This document shows positions 61,706 through 61,832 of a stretch of 61,832 bases of DNA, one piece after another. Numbering within the stretch: the stretch's first letter is position 1; the number at the start of each line of letters is the position of its first letter. Position numbers and translations under genes: made by a program. The notes below the pieces were generated by a model, which worked only from the letters and a program-made list of their open reading frames with translations, did not search any database and had not been told where the DNA came from. This DNA is from Bacteroidales bacterium (GTDB lineage Bacteria; Bacteroidota; Bacteroidia; Bacteroidales; UBA10428), in assembly GCA_016938235.1 (NCBI GenBank), contig JAFGVA010000006.1, positions 1 through 61,832 of the forward strand. The letters are read 5' to 3'.

Positions 61706-61832
61706 AATCTGTTAACAGAAGTGCTTATTGATGCGGGTCTTGTAAGTGTTAAATATTAGAAGAAGTATACCAGAGATTATCACGAAAAGTATACCACTAA
61801 AATAGGAAAAAAATTATTCAGACTTAGCATAA

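Overview
The window is chromosomal DNA from a Bacteroidota bacterium, probably a free-living marine or sediment member of the Bacteroidales/Marinilabiliales; the phylum is well supported, the order is my inference. The phylum call rests on a SusC/SusD pair, a type IX secretion (T9SS) sorting domain, a Reg_prop sensor kinase, DUF4271 next to hemD, a BlaI/M56 pair, near absence of Shine-Dalgarno sites, and several promoters of the phylum-specific form TTG-N20-TAnnTTTG. The DNA is AT-rich. I found no tRNA, rRNA, CRISPR array, complete insertion sequence or prophage.

Layout. 0-6.3 kb: an outer-membrane metalloprotease/propeller/barrel protein, divergent from a hybrid histidine kinase that is split by a run of 11 A. 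6.4-9.1 kb: UPF0316, then a SatD-DUF3307 operon ending in an N-terminal stub of HsdR, driven by a promoter with three operator-like sites spaced exactly 28 bp. 9.3-18.5 kb: housekeeping and small accessory genes (MATE pump, B3/B4 protein, two tandem SiaC-like phosphoproteins, rsgA, SRPBCC protein, PfkB kinase, T9SS amidase, PD40 propeller, EVE protein, exonuclease III). 18.7-20.5 kb: a very AT-rich two-gene island (membrane protein and AraC regulator) bounded by inverted GCCTAAC motifs. 20.7-24.1 kb: a compact operon of DUF2867, three small membrane proteins and a LytS/LytTR two-component pair. 24.3-38 kb: lipoprotein, glycogen phosphorylase, chemotaxis receptor, DUF3857 protein, secreted GH3, two envelope unknowns, CtpA-type protease and a small membrane metalloprotease. 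38-42.7 kb: dtd, a MazG-like enzyme, HAD phosphatase, a truncated NTF2-like gene and a BlaI/M56 regulatory pair. 42.9-48 kb: SusD and SusC. 48-61.8 kb: a decayed T9SS substrate, LysE, DUF3788, polyprenyl synthase, a giant Reg_prop kinase, deoC, DUF4271-hemD, a third SiaC-like protein, a phytoene-desaturase-like enzyme, a GH5 endoglucanase, a secreted unknown and recO.

Taken together, glycan uptake (SusCD), secreted GH3 and GH5, a large periplasmic sensor kinase, glycogen phosphorylase and sugar kinases describe a polysaccharide degrader. Envelope homeostasis is represented by CtpA, the M48-like and M56 proteases and the amidase. Intergenic spaces carry several short repeat families: 8-bp-stem palindromes with a GAAG loop, a 17-mer ending in GTGGC, and heptamer tandem repeats. 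Some of these supply start or stop codons to neighbouring genes. Several of the longest possible ORFs begin at TTG triplets that are really parts of promoters or operators; I moved those starts. The most interesting items are the phased SatD operators with the HsdR stub, the A11 split kinase, the membrane-protein/LytSR operon, the inverted-motif island and the three-frame T9SS pseudogene.
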